This document shows, piece by piece, positions 25,587-33,617 of a DNA stretch of 51,919 nucleotides. Below the pieces are notes generated by a model. The model saw only the letters and a list, made by a program, of their open reading frames with translations, searched no databases and had not been told where the DNA came from. Within the stretch, counting starts at the first letter, position 1. Each line of letters starts with the position of its first letter. Source of the stretch: Alphaproteobacteria bacterium (GTDB lineage: Bacteria; Pseudomonadota; Alphaproteobacteria; Rhodospirillales; Casp-alpha2); assembly GCA_014382345.1 (NCBI GenBank), contig JACNJX010000037.1, forward strand, positions 1 through 51,919, read 5' to 3'. The translations under genes and the position numbers were made by a program.

Positions 25587-25907
25587 ATGGACGATCAAAC
25601 GCGTACGGAAATCGAGGCCGCCGCCTTTCGCGGGCTGGTCGAGCATCTGCAAAAGCGCAATGATGTACAGAACATTGACCTGATGAATCTGGCCGGGTTC
25701 TGCCGCAACTGCCTGTCGAAATGGTACCGGGCAGCGGCGGAAGAACGCGATCTTGAGATGTCCTATGACGACGCCCGCGAAATCGTCTACGGCATGGCCT
25801 ACGCAGAGTGGAAAGACCAATACCAGACCCCGTCGTCGGAAGAGCAGCGCACGGCGTTCGAGGAAACCAAGCCTCTGCACGCCGAGATCAGCGGCCATAA
25901 CTCCTGA
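25587..25907 (+). CDS. DUF1244 family protein
   Basis: A 106-residue cytosolic protein of the DUF1244 family, conserved in Alpha- and Gammaproteobacteria with no established function. The signature is MNLAGFCRNCLSKWYRAAAEER (positions ~36-57), with a CxxC pair. DYDDAREIVYGMAYAEWKDQYQ-type sequence follows (here SYDDAREIVYGMAYAEWK). The CxxC could bind metal or be redox active, but this is not proven. The gene directly abuts the next one (no bases between the stop and the next ATG at 25908), indicating one transcript. Confidence 0.88.
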   Translation: MDDQTRTEIEAAAFRGLVEHLQKRNDVQNIDLMNLAGFCRNCLSKWYRAAAEERDLEMSYDDAREIVYGMAYAEWKDQYQTPSSEEQRTAFEETKPLHAEISGHNS

Positions 25908-26951
25908 ATGACCGATATGACGGAAGACGGCCAGGAAAAGTCCGAGCTATGGCCCAGTTCCGGGTTCCGGCTGCTGGACCGCGACGATGCCGGCCGCCTG
26001 GTGGCGACCGACGATTTCCTGCGCGCCTATCTGGCTCGGCCTGAACTGGCGCCGGTGGAAGAATCGTGCGACGCCGAACGGACGCTGTATGCCAGCCTGA
26101 TGGAGGCTCCCGCCCGCACGGTTACGGATGCGGAACTCGCGGCGCTGGCCGATCCGGACGCGCGGGAAAACTATCAGGTGCTGCTCGGTTTTCGCGACCG
26201 GTTGGCGGAGACGGGCAGCATTGAAGCCTGTTACCTGGGTCTGTTCCAGTCGGGCGGCGTAACGTTGCCGGCGCTGTTTCTCGATCAGATGGCGCATGTC
26301 ATCGTCCGCAATATTCTGGACGGCGTCAGCGATCCCTTCCGCGCCCGCGCGGCTGAGCTTTTGTTTCGCGAACAGACCGCCACCGTCGAGGATGGGGCCA
26401 TCCTGATGGGCGATACGGAAGTCATCGAAATGCTGGCTGCCAGCGGCGGCATGGGCAATCTGGGCCGCCTGGTCAGCGAAAGCGGCGTCAAACCGAAACA
26501 GGTCGAACTGGATGTCCTGCTGCCGGACACGGCGGACATGTATTGGGCGCGCAACGAACGCTTCGACACGGTCCTCGACCTGACCTTCGCACGGCCGGGG
26601 CTGGACGCGCTGTGCCGGGTGATGGAGGCCTGGATCGCCCATTTTTTGGAGCTCGGTGTCTCCATCCAGCCGGTGCAGCAGATCGCCGACGAACGCTGGG
26701 TCTGGCATGTCGGGCTGGACCGGGATTCCTCAGCGCTCCTCAACGAGCTTTACGAAGGAGCCGAGGTCGCGCCGGAGCGTATGGACCGGCTCCTCAGTCT
26801 GTTTCGGCTGGAATTCGACGACCCCAGCCTGATGCGCGCCGAAATCTCAGGCCGGCCGGTTTATATGGCGCTGTCCATGTCGGAGGACAAGAAAGTCCGC
26901 TTGAAACCGCAAAACCTGCTGGTTAACCTGCCGCTGGCGCGGGAAGCCTAG
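25908..26951 (+). CDS. conserved hypothetical protein (DUF6352-like)
   Basis: A 347-residue soluble protein starting immediately after the DUF1244 stop. I recall the family as DUF6352, found beside DUF1244 in Alphaproteobacteria; the number is from memory. Recognisable conserved patches are ELWPSSGFRLLDRDDAGRL at the N-terminus, GFRDRLAETGSIEACYL, and DTADMYWARNERFDTVLDL. No signal, membrane segment, nucleotide-binding motif or metal motif is visible. Abutment with DUF1244 suggests a functional pair. The biochemical role is unknown. Confidence 0.75.
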   Translation: MTDMTEDGQEKSELWPSSGFRLLDRDDAGRLVATDDFLRAYLARPELAPVEESCDAERTLYASLMEAPARTVTDAELAALADPDARENYQVLLGFRDRLAETGSIEACYLGLFQSGGVTLPALFLDQMAHVIVRNILDGVSDPFRARAAELLFREQTATVEDGAILMGDTEVIEMLAASGGMGNLGRLVSESGVKPKQVELDVLLPDTADMYWARNERFDTVLDLTFARPGLDALCRVMEAWIAHFLELGVSIQPVQQIADERWVWHVGLDRDSSALLNELYEGAEVAPERMDRLLSLFRLEFDDPSLMRAEISGRPVYMALSMSEDKKVRLKPQNLLVNLPLAREA

Positions 26952-26991
26952 TCCTGGAAGGGGTTTCGGGGCGGAATGCGGGGCTGGCGGC

Positions 26992-27474
26992 TCACCGCTT
27001 GTCCTTGAAAAAGTCCTTCAGCAGCCCCGCCGCCTCGCTTTCGCCCATACCGCCGATGACTTCGGGTTTGTGGTGGCAGGTGGCGTGCTCGAATACTTTC
27101 GCGCCGTGCTCGACGCCGCCGGACTTGGGGTCGTAGGCCCCGAAATAAAGCCTGCGGATGCGGGCGAAGGAAATCGCAGCCGCACACATGGCGCAGGGCT
27201 CCAGCGTCACATACATGTCGCAGTTTTCCAGCCGTGGCTGGCCTTCGTTGCCCGTGGCTTCGCGGATCGCCAGCATTTCGGCGTGCGCGGTAGGGTCGCC
27301 CCGCTCTTCCGTGCGGTTCCCGGCAGTGGCGATCAGGTGTCCGGAGGCGGCGTCGACGATCACCGCGCCGACCGGCACTTCGCCCCGCTCAGACGCGTAA
27401 CGCGCCTCGCGCAGCGCCAGGTCCATTGGCGTTGGCTGGGGGGGTGTCGGCTCGGGGGCAGTGTCCTCATTCAT
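26992..27474 (-). CDS. tadA: tRNA-specific adenosine deaminase
   Basis: A 160-residue zinc deaminase that converts A34 to inosine in the tRNA-Arg(ACG) wobble position. The active site is HAE (H64, E66) and PCAMC (C94, C97), with the FARIRRLYFGAYDPKSGGV-type loop after it. The acidic proline-rich stretch of the first ~16 residues is unusual; Met17 (MDLALREARYASERGEVPVG) is an alternative start at 27426. The gene is convergent with the DUF6352-like gene and divergent from the rluB-like gene across a 254-base AT-rich gap. Confidence 0.94.
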   Translation of the reverse strand: MNEDTAPEPTPPQPTPMDLALREARYASERGEVPVGAVIVDAASGHLIATAGNRTEERGDPTAHAEMLAIREATGNEGQPRLENCDMYVTLEPCAMCAAAISFARIRRLYFGAYDPKSGGVEHGAKVFEHATCHHKPEVIGGMGESEAAGLLKDFFKDKR

Positions 27475-27728
27475 GGCTGAAGCCTGCCCGCGCCGAAGGT
27501 TGGCGTCAAGGGCCGCAAAGGGGCAGAAAAAACAAGCCTTGAAATTAATCAGTGTATATACGTGTTTATTTCATTATAAAAATTGACATTATTGCAACCA
27601 AATATGGCAATAAATTGCCAATATAAAGTGTAATTACAATATTGTTTACATAAAATGTTCTTGTTCTGGTGCCGCCTCATTTTGGCTGGGCGCTTGCCGG
27701 GGCCTGGGGCGCAGAATAGAGTGCGGCG
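27475..27728. promoter_or_regulatory. AT-rich divergent region with palindrome, between tadA and rluB-like gene
   Basis: No gene is credible here. From about 27540 to 27665 composition falls far below the surrounding GC level. A perfect palindrome TGGCAATAAATTGCCA occupies 27605-27620. A TTGACA (27583-27588) lies just upstream of it on the plus strand, although no consensus -10 stands at exactly 17 bases; TATAAAG at 27622 is a weaker alternative. The palindrome overlapping a promoter-like element suggests an operator. Confidence 0.4.
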
Positions 27729-28643
27729 ATGGAAAAAGAACCCGAACAGCCGCTCCCGGAGTCGCCGGAAAAGGGCGAACGGATCGCCAAGGTGATGGCG
27801 CGTGCCGGCCTGTGTTCCCGGCGAGAGGCCGAGCGCTGGATTGCGGAAGGCCGCGTTCGGGTGGATGGCAAAGTCCTGAGCACGCCCGCGGTGACGGTGA
27901 CGGATGACAGCAACGTGCAAGTGGACGGCAAACCGCTGCCCTCGAAGCAGCCGATGCGGTTGTGGCGCTATCACAAACCGCCAGGACTGGTGACCAGCCA
28001 CAACGACCCCGAGGGACGCCCGACCGTATTCGACCGCTTGCCGAAAAATATCGGCCGGGTCATTTCCATCGGGCGTCTGGACCTGAATTCCGAAGGCTTG
28101 TTGTTGCTGACCAACGACGGCGAACTGGCCAGGCGGCTGGAACTGCCGGAAACGGGCTGGACGCGGCGTTACCGGGTGCGGGCGCACGGCACTGTCGTGG
28201 AGGCGAAACTGCAAGAGCTGGAAAACGGCATTTCCGTTTCGGGGATCGCCTACGGCTCCATCAAGGCGGTACTGGACAAGCAGCAAGGGGCCAACGCGTG
28301 GCTGACGATGTCGTTACAGGAAGGCCGTAACCGGGAAATCCGCAAGGTTCTGGAGCATCTGGGTTTGACGGTGAACCGGTTGATCCGGGTCGCTTATGGC
28401 CCGTTCCAATTGGGCAACCTGACGCGCGGGCAAACGGCGGAAGTCACCGGCAAGGTGCTGCGCGAACAATTGAGCGGGACCGGCGGCGGCGCCCCCCGCC
28501 CGCAGTCTAAAAAGACGGGCGCGGGGGCAAAGCCGACCAAGGGCTGGGCTAAGAAAAAACCGGTTAAGACCACAGGAACGGGTATCAGAAAAAGGAAGAC
28601 GCTAAAATTAAAGCCGGGAGTCACCGCGGGGAAAAAACCATGA
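27729..28643 (+). CDS. rluB: RsuA/RluB-family pseudouridine synthase
   Basis: A 304-residue rRNA pseudouridine synthase. An N-terminal S4 RNA-binding domain (about 18-75, RIAKVMARAGLCSRREAERW) precedes the catalytic domain, whose Asp lies in IGRLDLNSEGLLLLTNDGEL near residue 118. QEGRNREIRKVLEHLGLTVNRLIRVAYGPF is the RsuA/RluB C-terminal block. The last ~55 residues are a lysine-rich tail, common in alphaproteobacterial RluB and probably contacting RNA. RluB targets U2605 of 23S rRNA; RluE/F-type specificity cannot be excluded. It is followed at once by rsmD, a conserved pairing. Confidence 0.88.
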   Translation: MEKEPEQPLPESPEKGERIAKVMARAGLCSRREAERWIAEGRVRVDGKVLSTPAVTVTDDSNVQVDGKPLPSKQPMRLWRYHKPPGLVTSHNDPEGRPTVFDRLPKNIGRVISIGRLDLNSEGLLLLTNDGELARRLELPETGWTRRYRVRAHGTVVEAKLQELENGISVSGIAYGSIKAVLDKQQGANAWLTMSLQEGRNREIRKVLEHLGLTVNRLIRVAYGPFQLGNLTRGQTAEVTGKVLREQLSGTGGGAPRPQSKKTGAGAKPTKGWAKKKPVKTTGTGIRKRKTLKLKPGVTAGKKP

Positions 28644-28653
28644 GGAGGCCCCG

Positions 28654-29244
28654 TTGCGCATAGTCGGCGGACGCTTCAAGGGCCGCGCCCTGATGGCCCC
28701 CCCAATAGGAAAAAAGGATGGCAAAGGACTGCGTCCAACCGCCGACAGGGTCCGGGAATCGGTGTTCAATATCCTCGCCCACGGGGTTGAGGATTTCGAT
28801 ATCGACGGGGTCACGGTGCTCGACGTGTTTTGCGGTACCGGCGCGCTGGGCCTGGAGGCGATGTCGCGGGGCGCCGGCCACGGCGTCTTCATCGACAGCG
28901 ACGCGGGCGCATTGGCGCTGGTGCGGAAAAACACCGGCCCCCTGGGCCTGGCCCGCGAGGTGACGATGCTGAAGCTGGATGCCGCCCGCCTGGCGCCGCC
29001 GCCCAGGGTGGCCAAGGCGCCCGCCTTGTTGGCGTTTCTCGACCCGCCCTATGACCAGGGGCTGACAGTACCGGCATTATTGGGGTTGAAGGACAAGGGC
29101 TGGCTGGCGGACGGCTCGGTCGTCGTGGTCGAAGTCGCGGCCAAGGAGGCGTTCGAGCCGCCCCGGGGCTTCCAGCTCCTGGACGAGCGCACCTACGGCG
29201 CGGCTAGGGTGATCTTGTTGCGATATGGCAAGAGCGCGCCCTGA
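28654..29244 (+). CDS. rsmD: 16S rRNA (guanine966-N2)-methyltransferase
   Basis: A 196-residue SAM-dependent methyltransferase that modifies G966 of 16S rRNA. The N-terminal RIVGGRFKGRALMAPP and RPTADRVRESVFNIL, the SAM loop VLDVFCGTGALGLEAMSRGA and the catalytic LDPPYDQGL (DPPY) are all present. The start is TTG 28654, supported by GAGGAG at 28643-28648; no ATG fits. It lies 10 bases after the rluB-like stop, so it is co-transcribed. Confidence 0.94.
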   Translation: MRIVGGRFKGRALMAPPIGKKDGKGLRPTADRVRESVFNILAHGVEDFDIDGVTVLDVFCGTGALGLEAMSRGAGHGVFIDSDAGALALVRKNTGPLGLAREVTMLKLDAARLAPPPRVAKAPALLAFLDPPYDQGLTVPALLGLKDKGWLADGSVVVVEVAAKEAFEPPRGFQLLDERTYGAARVILLRYGKSAP

Positions 29245-29307
29245 AGAATTGACGATCCGATTAAGGTAAGAAGCCGGGGAGTGTAAGACGTCCCAAATAT
29301 TTTGTTC

Positions 29308-29781
29308 CTAATGTTGTCTGGTGAGAACGATATCAGACGTCTGCCCTCTGCTTGTTTCGTACAGTCCATGTAAATTGTCGCCCGAGAACCAGTAGCGTGC
29401 CTGATTGCCACTGGGAAACTGAACAAGGACTAATTTTTGATCAAATATATCGCCTTGAACTTTAAAGAAATTGCTACGGGAGATATTCCAGCCGGCATAA
29501 GTGCCGTAGCTGTAAATCCCATAGGCTCTGCCTGCTGCGTCGATAGACGTAATGACAAGTCGGTGGCAAAGGGCATCGCCCCCCCTGTCTTGCCAAGCAC
29601 CGACCCAAGTGCCGACGTAACGCGCAAGGGCCTGCGGAACATCACTGGCAGGCTGTGTCATAGCGAGGTTGTTCGGAAGGGGCGTTTCTGCGACACAGTC
29701 CATGGCCGCCATTGAAGGCTGCGCAGTTGCGATAGCTAAAACGAGCACTAGGAGCGAGATTCGGGCGATAAACTTATCCAT
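29308..29781 (-). CDS. secreted hypothetical protein, possible small beta-barrel
   Basis: A 157-residue protein with a clear Sec signal in the first 25 residues (ISLLVLVLAIATAQPSMAA). The mature part contains RYVGTWVGAWQDRGGDALCHRL and many alternating hydrophobic strands (GIYSYGTYAGWNI, KLVLVQFPSG, ARYWFSGDNLHGLYE). A GTWxGxW start is reminiscent of lipocalin/avidin-like barrels, but that is only a pattern. Two cysteines remain in the mature protein. The ATG at 29779-29781 is preceded by AGGGGA. It is convergent with rsmD. Codon use looks less GC-rich than in neighbouring genes. No family is recognised. Confidence 0.65.
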   Translation of the reverse strand: MDKFIARISLLVLVLAIATAQPSMAAMDCVAETPLPNNLAMTQPASDVPQALARYVGTWVGAWQDRGGDALCHRLVITSIDAAGRAYGIYSYGTYAGWNISRSNFFKVQGDIFDQKLVLVQFPSGNQARYWFSGDNLHGLYETSRGQTSDIVLTRQH

Positions 29782-29884
29782 TAATAATTCCCCTTTATCC
29801 CCTTACATACACCGCGACGAACAACGAGGGTGGTGTCGCGACATTTAATTTCCCTTTAATTTCTTTGATAGAAACACAAAAAAA

Positions 29885-30898
29885 TTATTCGCAAGGATAA
29901 GGCCAAATGCGTTTGGTATCCGGCGGAACAAATGAACCGTCCGGCTTCATGTAAGGGACGGGCACCGATTTCTGGTCGCTGGGCAATACTTCCAAGGACT
30001 GGGAATCATACGGTCCCTTCGACCTGTAAAACGCATTAGGGTCCATCCAGTAGCTGTCTTTGGGAATGACGAACCGCCCGTCGTTGGACCACTCGGGGCT
30101 CTCGCTATAAAGAATCGCCAAATGCAGGGCATCGCGGCGAATGCGCTTACCCATTTTCCCGGTGTTGTGGGTTATGCCGACAGACTGGCCCAATTCAACT
30201 TGCGCGCCGATGGGCAGGGGAGACAGTTCCCTCAGGTGCGTGTATTGGGTGTAGGTCCAGTACGGCAGGCCGGTTTGTTCGGGCGTATGCCTGAGCATGA
30301 CCTCGATCCCTTTCATGTTGCCCACATTCATGAAACTTCCCACCACTGTTCCGGCGGCAAGAGCCAGGATCGGCGTTCCGATTGGCTGAGGAATGTCGAC
30401 CCCTTTATGGATGGCCGGTTTGCCGCGTTTGTGGGTGTAGTCGATGGCCCATTGTTCGCTATCAATTTGCGGGCATTCGGCGCCGCCAATAAAGTCGGCC
30501 TCCAGCCCCGTCTCAATGCCGCCACGGGCTTTCTGAATTTCGACGGATTTTGATTTATCGAATTTTTTGCCCTTGCCGGCCATCATCCGGATTGTATCGG
30601 AAATTTCTTCAGGTGGAACAAACCCATCCAGCGCTTGGCATTCCGTACAGGGCTCGGATTTCGACCCGGAACCGCCGCCGTCATCCTTTTTGCTTTTTTT
30701 TCTTCCCGAGCCTTTCCGTTTGCGGTCCCCCTGTTTCGCCAGAAGGACGTCCCGGTTTTGGGAGGCCGAAGGAGACGAGGTTTCGTTTGAGGTGTGGAGG
30801 GATTTGCCGGAATCATAGGCAAGTACGCTTTTGCCGGGGAAGCTTAAGCAAATTAGAAAAAGGGAAAGGGCTAAGATAAATAAGGAAGGGCGAAACAT
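29885..30898 (-). CDS. M23-like peptidase-family protein, HxH partly lost
   Basis: A 337-residue secreted protein starting at ATG 30896-30898 behind AGGAG; an in-frame extension to 30958 is less likely because the signal peptide (SLFILALSLFLICLSFPGKSVLA) begins after this Met. A lysine/serine-rich linker follows (GDRKRKGSGRKKSKKDDGG) with CTECQ. The C-terminal M23-like domain has AIHKGVDIPQPIGTPILALAAG (zinc H and D). Where the family has GPHLHF it shows RDALHLAIL, so the first His of HxH is replaced by Ala. Activity may be lost, leaving a binding or scaffold role. It is probably periplasmic. The small secreted gene downstream lies ~100 bases away on the same strand. Confidence 0.75.
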   Translation of the reverse strand: MFRPSLFILALSLFLICLSFPGKSVLAYDSGKSLHTSNETSSPSASQNRDVLLAKQGDRKRKGSGRKKSKKDDGGGSGSKSEPCTECQALDGFVPPEEISDTIRMMAGKGKKFDKSKSVEIQKARGGIETGLEADFIGGAECPQIDSEQWAIDYTHKRGKPAIHKGVDIPQPIGTPILALAAGTVVGSFMNVGNMKGIEVMLRHTPEQTGLPYWTYTQYTHLRELSPLPIGAQVELGQSVGITHNTGKMGKRIRRDALHLAILYSESPEWSNDGRFVIPKDSYWMDPNAFYRSKGPYDSQSLEVLPSDQKSVPVPYMKPDGSFVPPDTKRIWPYPCE

Positions 30899-30989
30899 AT
30901 TTGCACACTCCTGTTTAACAAAGCGAAGCGCTGGCGGCGTTATGTTGCAAGGAGCCATTATATCCTTCCATGGAGAGCGTTGTTAACCG

Positions 30990-31784
30990 TTATCCCCCGG
31001 TGTTTGAATAATCGGAAATCCCGGTGATGTGGTAGCGCAGATCGATGTTCCGGTTGACCTCGGGGCGAAGCGCGACGTTCCATATCCATTTTTTCCCGCT
31101 CAGCGGAAGGTCCGCGCCGAACAGGGGGTCTATCTCTTCGAGGATTTCGTCCCCGTCCATGATCATCTGCCGGGTTTCCGTAATCAGACACACCCGGCCC
31201 GGCAGGGCGGAGAGGAATTCCAGGTGATGGTCGAAAACGGCGCGGGCGAAGGTCTGGATGTCGCCTTCGCCATAGCCCTTCTTTTTCAGCCAGCCCATGG
31301 GCGTCAGCGGCAGCTGCGACAACAGGTTGGCGGAAACCACAAGGTCGGAATCGACACAAAAGCCGGCGTTTATTCGTGGTGCGGGCAGGGGGCCGGTTTG
31401 GCCCTGTTCGATATAGTCCCATGTTGCGTCGGCGACGCCGGAGAGATCGGTTTCCACCAGCCGGACGTTGGGGAAAACTCGGGTGCGTTTTTTTACTTCC
31501 GGCATGTGCAGGATATCAACCAGCTCCACTTCGTCGAAGGTTTCGGCGAGGGCCTTGAGCGGGATATCCAACAGGAAACCGGAACCCAGAACCGTTACCC
31601 GCCCATGGGGAATGCCGTCCATGGATTGCAGGATAAGGTTCTGGCAAAGCGCCAGATGCGGGGCCCAGGCATGGCGGCAGCGCCGGTAACGGGCGCCGAG
31701 CGCGATCAGTTCCTTCAGGTATCCCATGCGCTTGAGCTTGGGATCGCACGGCGTCGCCCGGTGGTGAAGCCATTCAATCAGCAT
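30990..31784 (-). CDS. conserved hypothetical protein, SAM-methyltransferase-like fold
   Basis: A 264-residue cytosolic protein. HGRVTVLGSGFLLDIPLKAL followed by FDEVELVDI resembles the glycine-rich loop and acidic strand of class I methyltransferases. DLVVSANLLSQLPL looks like the post-motif strand (motif IV region) of that fold. RVCLITETRQMIMDGDEILEEID is another conserved-looking patch. The substrate is unknown. It is preceded by mutL 22 bases upstream on the same strand. Confidence that it is a gene is high; confidence in the methyltransferase fold is moderate. Confidence 0.75.
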   Translation of the reverse strand: MLIEWLHHRATPCDPKLKRMGYLKELIALGARYRRCRHAWAPHLALCQNLILQSMDGIPHGRVTVLGSGFLLDIPLKALAETFDEVELVDILHMPEVKKRTRVFPNVRLVETDLSGVADATWDYIEQGQTGPLPAPRINAGFCVDSDLVVSANLLSQLPLTPMGWLKKKGYGEGDIQTFARAVFDHHLEFLSALPGRVCLITETRQMIMDGDEILEEIDPLFGADLPLSGKKWIWNVALRPEVNRNIDLRYHITGISDYSNTGG

Positions 31785-31805
31785 GAGACCCGGCCCGCAT
31801 GTGCA

Positions 31806-33617
31806 TTACCGCCGTCCAAACAGCTTTTCGATGTCGGCGAGTTTGAGTTCCACGTATGTCGGGCGGCCGTGGCTGCATTGGCCGGAGTGCGGCGTCGACT
31901 CCATTTCTCGCAGCAGCGCATTCATCTCCGCCCCGTTGAGCCGCCGCCCGGCACGCACGCTGCCGTGGCACGCCATGGTCGCGCAAACGTCGCCCAGTTT
32001 TTGTTTCAGGCTGAGGTCTTCCCCGTAGGCGGCCAGATCATCGGCGAGGTCGCGCACCAGGCCCTGGATGTCGGTTTCGCCCAACAGCGCCGGCGTCTCG
32101 CGAACGATCACGGCGCCGTCGCCGAAACCTTCCAGGACAAGCCCAAGTTCGGCCAGTTCGGAGGCCCGTTCCGTGAGACGGTGCACCGCGCCCTCATCCA
32201 GTTCGACGACTTCCGGAATCAACAGGCCCTGGCGTTGGACGCCGCCCATATCCAGCGCTCTCTTGATGCGTTCCTGGACCAGCCGTTCATGCGCGGCGTG
32301 CTGATCGACGATAACGATGCCGTCTCCGGTTTGTGCGACGACATAGGTTTCATGGACCTGGGCGCGGGCGACGCCGAGTGGGTAGTCTTCCGGAATATCT
32401 TCCAGGGCCGCTTCCGTTGCGCCGGGTGCGGAGGGTGTCCTGTCCAGTCCGGGCAGGGGCCTGTGAAAGGCATCGGTGCGTTCGCGCAAACCAGCACTGG
32501 AATGCATCCCTCCACCGCCATAACTTCCCCCTTGATAATTCCCACTTGGATAATTTCCCCCGGGCCGGACCGCGCCCAGCGCCGCCCCGGAGACGGTGGT
32601 GGATGCCCTGTGCCCGGCTTCCGCCAGCGCGTGTTTCAGCGCGCCGACGATCAGGCCGCGGACAAGCCCGGCATCGCGGAAGCGGACCTCCGCCTTGGCC
32701 GGGTGGACGTTGACGTCTACGGCGTCCGATGGAAGGTCTAAAAACAGGGCCACCAGCGGATAGCGGTCGGAGGCGAGAAACTCCCGGTAGGCGCCGCGCA
32801 AGGCCCCATACAGAAGCTTGTCCTTGACCGGGCGGCCGTTGACGAACAGGAACTGCATCTGCGCGTTGCCCCGGTTGAGCGTCGGCAGCCCCGCATACCC
32901 GGTGAGGACGGCGTCCTCGCGCCGGGCGTCGATGGTGATGGCGTTGTCGCGGAAGTCCCGGCCCATGATCGCGCCGAGCCGCTCCAGCAGCGGATCCTCG
33001 CCGCCGATGCGTTGGCTGATGGTGGGAAATTTAAGAATATCCCGGCTGCCGTCGCCGAAGCTGAAGCCGATCTCCGCATGGGCCATGGCCAGGCGTTTGA
33101 TCACATCGACGGCGTGGCTCTGTTCGGTCTTCGGGGCTTTAAGGAATTTCAGCCGCGCAGGCGTCGCGAAAAACAAATCCCGCACCTCGATCCGGGTGCC
33201 ACGGTTCAGCGCCGCCGGCTGGGGCGGGGTAATGTCGCCGCCGTCGACAGAGATGATCCAGACGTCCGTGTGTCCCTCCGCGCGGCTGGTGATGGCAAGG
33301 CGCGCTACGGCGCCGATGGAAGGCAGGGCCTCGCCCCTAAAGCCGAGGGTATGAATGGTCAGCAGATCATCGTCAGGCAGTTTCGAGGTGGCGTGGCGTT
33401 CGATGCAAAGGGACAATTCCTCCGCCGTCATGCCGCGGCCGTCGTCGGTGACGGAAATCAGTGTCTGGCCGCCGTCGCGCACGACAACGTCGATGTGCGT
33501 GGCGCCTGCGTCGATGGCGTTTTCCACCAGTTCCTTGACCACCGAGGCCGGGCGCTCGACAACCTCACCGGCGGCGATGCGGTTGATGACGGTTTCCGGC
33601 AGACGGCGGATAGTCAT
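31806..33617 (-). CDS. mutL: DNA mismatch repair protein MutL (endonuclease type)
   Basis: A 603-residue protein. The N-terminal GHKL ATPase has [36 protein letters not shown] and ATSKL, then [14 protein letters not shown] glycine-rich linker (about 345-375) leads to the C-terminal dimerisation domain. That domain has [14 protein letters not shown], the DQHAxxExxxxE metal site of MutL homologues with latent nicking activity, plus [12 protein letters not shown] and [12 protein letters not shown]. So this MutL probably nicks DNA itself, consistent with bacteria lacking MutH. Its start overlaps the pgi stop (ATGA, 33614-33617), so the pair is coupled. mutS is not in the window. Confidence 0.96.
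   Translation of the reverse strand: MTIRRLPETVINRIAAGEVVERPASVVKELVENAIDAGATHIDVVVRDGGQTLISVTDDGRGMTAEELSLCIERHATSKLPDDDLLTIHTLGFRGEALPSIGAVARLAITSRAEGHTDVWIISVDGGDITPPQPAALNRGTRIEVRDLFFATPARLKFLKAPKTEQSHAVDVIKRLAMAHAEIGFSFGDGSRDILKFPTISQRIGGEDPLLERLGAIMGRDFRDNAITIDARREDAVLTGYAGLPTLNRGNAQMQFLFVNGRPVKDKLLYGALRGAYREFLASDRYPLVALFLDLPSDAVDVNVHPAKAEVRFRDAGLVRGLIVGALKHALAEAGHRASTTVSGAALGAVRPGGNYPSGNYQGGSYGGGGMHSSAGLRERTDAFHRPLPGLDRTPSAPGATEAALEDIPEDYPLGVARAQVHETYVVAQTGDGIVIVDQHAAHERLVQERIKRALDMGGVQRQGLLIPEVVELDEGAVHRLTERASELAELGLVLEGFGDGAVIVRETPALLGETDIQGLVRDLADDLAAYGEDLSLKQKLGDVCATMACHGSVRAGRRLNGAEMNALLREMESTPHSGQCSHGRPTYVELKLADIEKLFGRR

Noticed and set aside
31029-32741. 570-codon plus-strand open frame over mutL and the methyltransferase-like gene
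   Set aside because: mutL motifs on the minus strand are complete; the plus frame has no recognisable features.
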